NCBI RefSeq assembly: GCF_001039355.2
Contig: NW_019773778.1
Coordinates: 1 to 49,174, forward strand
Source: Lingula anatina
Taxonomy: Eukaryota > Brachiopoda > Lingulata > Lingulida > Lingulidae
Reading direction: 5' to 3'
DNA: 49,174 nucleotides
The position numbers were made by a program, and so were the translations under genes. Below the pieces are notes generated by a model. The model did not search any database, was not told the origin of the DNA, and saw nothing but the letters and a program-made list of their open reading frames with translations. How positions within the stretch are numbered: position 1 is the first letter of the stretch; every line of letters starts with the position of its first letter. Shown here piece after piece: positions 45,059-49,174 of the stretch.

Positions 45059-48000
45059 ATATAGACAAGGGAATTTCATTTCAAGATAGATTAATATATA
45101 GATCACAATGCACAATATTATTTGGTTTCATGTCTCCCCACCCCCCTTCCCCCAACTTTACCCATATAAAATTTGAAAAAAAAAATCACAAACAGCAACA
45201 CACAGCAACAACATATGGTGGTGAAACTCCACGAGCACACAAAGTGAAAAGCATGCCTAAAAACCTAATTCATATGGTAGATTTACAATGCAATTTAGGC
45301 AGGTTGTTCTATAATGATTATAATGATTTTGTCACTTTCAAACTGATGTGAGGTCTTTAAATGTGTTACCTTTCAAAAACCCCTTCATTTATTTTTCTTG
45401 TGTAAAATCACCTACATAGTGATAAGCAACCATCTATAAATGACATCAGTTTAGATGACTAAAAAGAAACACAATGGACAACCTGCACACTGGAGAGATG
45501 ACACAACAACTACATTATGCACTGGTCACAGTTCATAAGTTTCAGAGCAAAATCTCCAAAAGAATACAATAATTATAGGTGCCATCACTGTTATTGCAGT
45601 TTATTCTGGAATCAAATATGAACTGTTTACTCTATCCACATGCAATTATGTCATCCTCATGTTGAATTTTAAAGGAATATTGCTCTGAAACTTTGGACTG
45701 TAGAATGGATACGAGAAAAGACAGGTCCAAAGGGTATTATTTCTTAGTTTCGTGTGAAACAACCAGAAAAGAAGTGTTTTTTAAATGTAAAAAAAAAAAT
45801 ATTGTTTTTGGATCTGTCTTTAAAAAGAGTTTTTAGGCTGTAAAACCATTCATTTTAACCACCCCACTTCTAGGATTAACTTTTCTATCAAACATACAAC
45901 TGGCCAATCATTCACTTCTTGCAGTTGAGAAAAAAAGACTCTGAGGCCTTAACTTGCATACATGGGCATGTCATTGCTAATAATACCAGTCTTCTATATT
46001 ACTGCATAAAGGATAGGATGCCAAATAAAGTGCAAATAAATATGAAGACCAGCCTTCAGTTAATTTGACAAAATAATTAAAAGATTTTTCAGAAGGGTGG
46101 GTCGGAGGAGGGGGGGGGGAGGTGCAAGTGCGGGTGGACAAAACAAATGGTTTTACATTTTTGTCAAAGATAAAAACCACCTTGACCCACCTGTTCTTTA
46201 AGAAGAACAGCCTGCTGTCTTTTCAGTTCTCGCTCCTACAAGAGAATTGTTATCAGCTATGAAGACCTTCAGTACACTGACACATGTATGGTAATTACTG
46301 TACAATGTCAAACTCCTCACTAGTCTCGATAAAAATAATTATTTTCAGATATTTGGCAAAAAATGCACTTTCTGCCTATAAGCTAGGTAAACTCACTTTT
46401 CTGAACTTATGAATCAACATTTGTTTTATTCACAAAGCGTTGTTTTGAAGAATATCATTTATTCCTTTTTTGTTTGCATTTAATCAGTAATTACCATACA
46501 AGAGCACATGCCGGGGGGAGGGGGGGGAGGGGGGGGGTCTGAGGGATTACAAGCTACATGTTACATCACATGCTCAATCCCAAGTGTAACACTCATAAGG
46601 AGGATGGGATGTATAAATCTACATCTATATGGTCCTCTTTTTCTCATCATTTCTACATTGTAGTTATGTATTCTCTCCTCAGTAAGGACTACTTTGTTTT
46701 ATAACACACATCGTTATATACTCCCAAACACTGATGTATGCCTAATTATAATAACACTGCGATATACACATGTACGAGTACGACACGACATGACACGAGC
46801 CCAAAGACATGCATACCTTGGCTTTTCGCAGCGTCTCCGCAAACCTTTGGGACTGGAGCTCCTCTTTCCTACGCTTCCGTGCCTGGATAGCATGCAAAGC
46901 AAACATGCATTATACGAACGAGTGGAACAGCCACTTGTGTGCATGTGTGTGTGTGCGTGTGTGTGTGTGTGTGGAGGGGGAAACAACCCTTGCACGTCAA
47001 GGTTTCTGCCATGATTCTTTCATAGCACTGAACACGAATGGTGCAATTTTGATAAAAATACCAGCATAATATCATCTTTTCCTCCTTTTTTTTTTTTTGG
47101 TCAATACTTTTTTTGGCAATGGTGTGAAAAAGATAGTTGTTTAGATAATATTATGCCTCTTTGCCTATTACTTTATTTTTTCCAAAAATCTGATTTTTCT
47201 TGAAAGTCTTTGCAAACAAAAAGCTTGGATAAACCATAGCAAAAATCATTTGATATGCAACAAGCTGAGGTGCTTTAACATGAAAACAGAAAGAATACTG
47301 TAATGGTTTTTCTTTTTCTTTATGTAAAGTAGAATATTTCACATTTCTCTATGTCAGCAACAAATAACAAATAATTTTCATTTATAATAATTAACTGGTA
47401 TTATAGGTTACAAATTTGTATGATTTTATTGGTAAAATACAGGGAGAAGATGGTTAGAAAAGAAGACAATACTTCCAGAAAACCCAAATGAATTCCTCCT
47501 TTTTAATTTCATTAATTCTATTCATTTATTTTTTTTACCAAATCAAAAGGAAGCAATTCTGTTGCACCATCAAACCCTCCCAATCCTGTAGTTTACCAGA
47601 CAAAGATACAAATTTAAAGAAATTGCCATGCAAATATCTACCATACAAGCACAAATACTTTGTTGACAAACATGAGAGAAAGCAACATCGAAGCAGTACA
47701 ATATGTTGTGAGTAATATCAAACAGCATGATATCAATCTGTATTATCTCTAATATATGGATAAGAAGATAATGTGGTTTCTAAGTCACACATGCTTTCAG
47801 AGTTAAAACTATATGGTAGAAATAAGATATCTTGCCACATGTAAACCACATGCTGGCTTAATCATCAAGGCAACAAGAAAAAGAAAAATCTGCTATGAAA
47901 GGAAATCTTTATACCAGATTAGAGGATATCAAAAGACAGATGGAGTTTTCAAAAATATAAGCAAACAGAGCTTGCAAAAATTAATTTATCAAAATTCTTT

Positions 48001-48614
48001 ATCTGCTCAATAATTTCAGATTTTGAAACAACATTTGATGTCACTACAGACATCCCATAATGAAATTCCATCCCATAATGAAATTATATCCCATAATGTT
48101 CTCTTACCTCCACCACATGCTGAGCTCTCATCTCTCTCTCCATCCTCAGCTGCTCTTGCCTCTGCAATTTTTCCTGCTGTTTCAACAACTTCATCTGTTC
48201 CTTCTGTTTTCTTCTTTCCTCATCTGAAGTGGAAAAATTTTATTTATTTATATATAAATAAATATACAATTTATTATAGTGCTTTATTTGTGTCGTTCTA
48301 AGCAACCCCCAATATGCCACATACTTCACTGCACTAAGAATAAATAAAATGCATAATACACAGTAACAAAACATTTAATTTTTCTATATTAATCGGACCT
48401 TCAGAGAAATAGTGGTTAAAAAGATTATGGTTATGAATAAACCTTCTTATATGCGTCAATGTAATGCTCAGTCAATGAAAATGATCATTAAAATGGCCAA
48501 CATTTTAGATGGCCATCGTACCTCTGAATTGTTTGGCCTTGGTTGCAGCTTCTTTCAGAGTTTGTTTCTCTGCCTTCCTCTTCTTGGTAATGTCTTCTAG
48601 TCTCTGTGCCATTT
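30193..48614 (-). CDS. BAZ2B: BAZ2-family bromodomain/PHD chromatin reader (5' partial)
   Basis: The gene reads from high to low coordinates and ends at TAG (30193-30195). The 24 exons here are phase-compatible: 48522-48614, 48108-48223, 46817-46882, 46191-46235, 42163-42204, 40581-40709, 40218-40295, 39711-39822, 39186-39325, 38717-38824, 38255-38364, 37681-37755, 36843-37104, 36508-36564, 35131-36187, 34769-34927, 34333-34511, 33826-33998, 32925-33126, 32418-32507, 31887-32056, 31471-31644, 30927-31070 and 30193-30349. Domains in order: basic coiled coil, DDT, WHIM-type motifs, acidic linker, second WHIM segment, PHD1, PHD2 and bromodomain. BAZ2 proteins are nuclear subunits that pair with ISWI ATPases and read histone H3 tails and acetyl-lysine. 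The gene is equally related to BAZ2A and BAZ2B; I use BAZ2B for the AWEKSIMKV-type linker. The MBD/TAM part and start are upstream of the window. Confidence 0.92.
31471..32056 (-). CDS. BAZ2: additional PHD finger 2
   Basis: Directly after PHD1, exons 31887-32056 and 31471-31644 encode HCLVCGRKNGKMAECDKCDK, AYHIDCLNPPLP and KYTCISC. The ligands C-x2-C, C-x2-C, H-x2-C and C-x2-C are all present, so a second complete PHD is predicted. Vertebrate BAZ2A and BAZ2B have a long basic linker here instead. A basic linker (KCKGKRGRKSKQEKE) then leads to the bromodomain. Confidence 0.85.
31887..32507 (-). CDS. BAZ2: PHD finger 1
   Basis: Exon 32418-32507 and the start of exon 31887-32056 encode SCQICHLDDNEAELLLCDSC, DKGFHTYCFK and then IPDGDWYCYEC. 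The C4HC3 zinc ligands are complete. This is the canonical BAZ2 PHD, which reads the unmodified H3 N-terminus in vertebrates. The 90-nt exon is phase 0-0, so skipping it would remove six of the eight zinc ligands in frame. Confidence 0.92.
32345..32406. repeat. (AC)31 microsatellite = (UG)31 in BAZ2 pre-mRNA
   Basis: An uninterrupted 62-bp dinucleotide array. In the transcript it begins 11 nt after the donor of the PHD1 exon (AAG|GTATAA), whose positions +4 to +6 depart from consensus. Confidence 0.95.
32925..34511 (-). CDS. BAZ2: linker helices before the PHD fingers
   Basis: Exons 34333-34511, 33826-33998 and 32925-33126 encode LEDVESLEERIFNASLQVK, LAKERLVNLENNIERRYLKP and LQLNKAIAWEKSIMKV. 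The first and last of these segments closely match BAZ2 proteins. The chain joins directly to PHD1 (KV|SCQIC). A single N at 33693 lies in the adjacent intron. Confidence 0.87.
34769..37104 (-). CDS. BAZ2: acidic linker, WHIM2/3 segments and Ser-rich linker
   Basis: Exon 36843-37104 is acidic (SDDEHEDGEDESGNESEGPE). Exon 36508-36564 is a short coiled coil (EELEKKIEKLTK) with a weak donor, GTTTGG. The 1,057-nt exon 35131-36187 starts QYRNKVFDAAQKLRAMAFGQ, then DRYKRRYWVLPYCGGIFVEG, the conserved WHIM motif. A long Ser/Thr/Pro-rich linker with INQSWFSIIPRVPCDDSS follows. Exon 34769-34927 encodes RGWWRITDPNQLKQVMRCLH and MRGIRERALQKTVQKY, also conserved. Confidence 0.88.
37681..38824 (-). CDS. 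BAZ2: WHIM1-type segment after DDT
   Basis: Exons 38717-38824, 38255-38364 and 37681-37755 encode NENNISEVLRIFLVARNGSQ, STQKASLLGALCNELLCSKV and TVSNLRRDKWVVEGKIRK. The last motif is a family signature. The segment is expected to contribute to the ISWI-facing surface. A decoy copy of the 38712-38716 donor region lies 71 bp downstream in the intron. Confidence 0.85.
38603..38720. repeat. 71-bp tandem duplication covering a BAZ2 splice donor
   Basis: The segment tcataatttttgataagg ... catacctca occurs at 38603-38649 and again at 38674-38720, an offset of 71 bp. The second copy holds the real donor of exon 38717-38824 (GAG|GTATGA). The first holds a decoy GAG|GTATGC inside the intron. Confidence 0.85.
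39186..39822 (-). CDS. BAZ2: DDT domain
   Basis: Exons 39711-39822 and 39186-39325 encode PLPTLNRIPGVKLPGPAFAD, CLMVVEFLHNFGNALGL, KDSIPSLNTIQMGML and LSLMTHLLKFALDDPG. This is the DDT (three-helix DNA-binding/ISWI-contact) domain, closely matching BAZ2 in the FADCLMVVEFLH core. Confidence 0.9.
40218..48614 (-). CDS. BAZ2: basic/acidic coiled-coil region
   Basis: Seven exons encode charged helical sequence: AEKQTLKEAATKAKQF, EERRKQKEQMKLLKQQEK, ARKRRKEELQSQRF, ERELKRQQAVLLKEQ, EVERQLYANM, ERERRRQHMMLVKALENRR and EQKRLEIQMAKELKKP. This is the family's conserved coiled coil preceding DDT; ERERRRQHMM and AKELKKP are near-invariant in BAZ2 proteins. Exons are 42-129 nt and mostly phase 0-0, spread over large introns. 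Confidence 0.9.
40710..42162 (-). other. BAZ2 intron, no genes seen
   Basis: AT-rich intron with a T-run (41468-41482) and a short A/AT run (about 41743-41770). I see no coding exon or element that I can support. Confidence 0.6.
42163..42204 (-). CDS. BAZ2: 42-nt cassette exon with two in-frame donors
   Basis: The acceptor ctcag precedes GAAGTAGAGAGGCAGCTG, encoding EVERQLYANM. It can end at ATG|GTACTT (30 nt, low coordinate 42175) or at TTG|GTATGT (42 nt). Both keep frame. Vertebrate BAZ2 proteins have a similar short segment (ELERHRLDM-like) at this place, just before ERERRRQHMM, which supports the exon. It is phase 0-0, so skipping is also harmless to frame. Confidence 0.6.
43471..43525. 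repeat. 21-bp C-rich minisatellite, G4-prone on the transcript strand
   Basis: The unit CCAGTGACCCCACCCCCACCT repeats about 2.5 times (CCAGTGACC at 43481 and 43502). The minus strand has several runs of four to five Gs. Confidence 0.85.
43680..43844. mobile_element. Probable ancient hAT-type MITE (about 165 bp)
   Basis: The right end, read in reverse, is CAGGCCCATAGCCAGC followed by AAAAGGGGGGTTC. The left end is GCCTGTAGGCAGGGGGGGTTC. Both resemble CAGG..GTAGCCAGG, a common hAT terminal pattern. Possible degraded target duplication ATATGCAT / ATATGTCT. Family assignment is tentative. Confidence 0.4.
45012..45061. repeat. (AAAT)n microsatellite
   Basis: About 12 tetranucleotide units in a BAZ2 intron. 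Confidence 0.95.
46236..46816 (-). other. BAZ2 intron with a G-rich tract
   Basis: Contains a nearly pure G tract at 46513-46538 (C-rich in the transcript). Otherwise featureless. Confidence 0.6.
46883..48107 (-). other. BAZ2 intron, no genes seen
   Basis: A (GT)n run at 46943-46973 and, just beside the donor of exon 48108-48223, about three imperfect 18-bp copies of cccataatgaaat (48052-48100). No coding potential. Confidence 0.6.
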
Positions 48615-49174
48615 CTGACAGTGAAAATGAATCATCTCAATAAATATATACATTACATGCTGTGACGAAAGACTACAGTGGAACAAATTATCACACAGGT
48701 AACACAGGTGGTTGCTTCTGAAAAGTTTTAAATTTTTGACACCAACTTGAGCATAAACCCAGTGTATATATCTTTTACAATTATTCACATTCATTTTCAT
48801 TCACAGCAATTATTGAAACCTAATTCCACAATAAAGGAGGATTGATCAATAATTGCTAGGTCTACATTTCTTAAGATGGGAATCTAAATTCACATAATAT
48901 TTTAACCATATGTACATCAACTTAATTTCAATAAACAAATGTTGATAAATATTTTAGACCTCATTTTTTTCAGTTAAAAACTAGAGGATCAGAGAGGCGA
49001 TACCGCCTCTGGATATTGTACCACCAGCTGGAGTAAGCGCATTCTCATGGAAACCCCGCCCCCAAAAAATGAACATCACCACCAGTCTTGTGCTTGACAA
49101 GCTCTATAAAATGCAATAAACAAGAGTTCTCAAAATATGCAAAAAAATAAAATAAAATAAAAATAGAAAATATT
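48615..49174 (-). other. BAZ2 intron running out of the window
   Basis: No recognisable exon. A GC-richer island at 48982-49110 has a hairpin (AGAGGCG ... CGCCTCT, 48993-49010) and looks like a dispersed-repeat fragment of unknown family. Confidence 0.5.

Larger units (their letters stand above)
42205..46190 (-). other. Large BAZ2 intron (about 4.0 kb)
   Basis: Holds a G-rich 21-bp minisatellite (about 43471-43525), a probable hAT-type MITE (43680-43844), an (AAAT)n array (45012-45061) and a G-rich tract (46094-46137). No exon with conserved protein sequence was found. Confidence 0.6.

Noticed and set aside
46694-47069. Several overlapping open frames near the (GT)n tract
   Set aside because: Composition-driven frames across a microsatellite and a short BAZ2 exon; none shows conserved sequence.

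Overview
The window is nuclear DNA from an animal. It has many short coding exons joined by GT-AG introns, AT-rich introns full of microsatellites, small inverted-repeat elements, and two genes of recognisable metazoan families. The AT-rich introns and the large EGF/mucin mosaic suggest a marine invertebrate, perhaps a lophotrochozoan (mollusc, brachiopod, annelid) or another non-vertebrate bilaterian. The sequence alone does not fix the phylum. There is one 527-bp assembly gap (13513-14039) and two single-N positions (8568, 33693); the N at 8568 lies in coding sequence and shifts the frame.

Plus strand, 1 to about 27.7 kb: the 3' part of one giant gene, 46 phase-compatible exons here (about 12 kb coding, about 4,000 residues), with its 5' end outside the window. 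It encodes a type I membrane mucin. In order it has an EGF/calcium-binding EGF array (1-4350); a first Ser/Thr mucin domain with about 23 repeats of about 96 bp (5352-7553); a second mucin domain with about 14 repeats of 81 bp (8074-9175); one EGF; NIDO (9706-11000); AMOP (11361-12396); VWD with a GDPH motif (12659-16401); an Ig/cadherin-like sandwich (16725-17290); a second long EGF array (17291-22383); SEA1 with an intact GSVVV motif; EGF; SEA2 with a degenerate motif; EGF; one transmembrane helix; and a tail of about 130 residues ending at 27215. The core resembles vertebrate MUC4, and the membrane-proximal EGF-SEA-EGF-TM part resembles MUC3/12/13/17.

An intron inside the VWD carries a small DNA transposon: 77-bp perfect terminal inverted repeats, an 8-bp target duplication, and a fragment of a RecQ-like helicase. 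It appears twice around the assembly gap.

Minus strand, about 28.07 kb to beyond 49.17 kb: a BAZ2A/BAZ2B-family chromatin reader, convergent with the mucin gene. In this window it has 24 exons (about 1,310 residues): basic coiled coil, DDT domain, WHIM-type motifs, acidic and Ser-rich linkers, two consecutive complete PHD fingers (vertebrate BAZ2 proteins have one) and a C-terminal bromodomain. Its N-terminal part (MBD/TAM and start) is upstream of the window. Its 3' UTR is about 2.1 kb with an AU-rich element next to the poly(A) signals. A (UG)31 tract directly follows the weak 5' splice site of the PHD1 exon.

The two genes have no evident functional link; they share only a short tail-to-tail spacer. 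I found no tRNA, rRNA, CRISPR or prokaryotic features.
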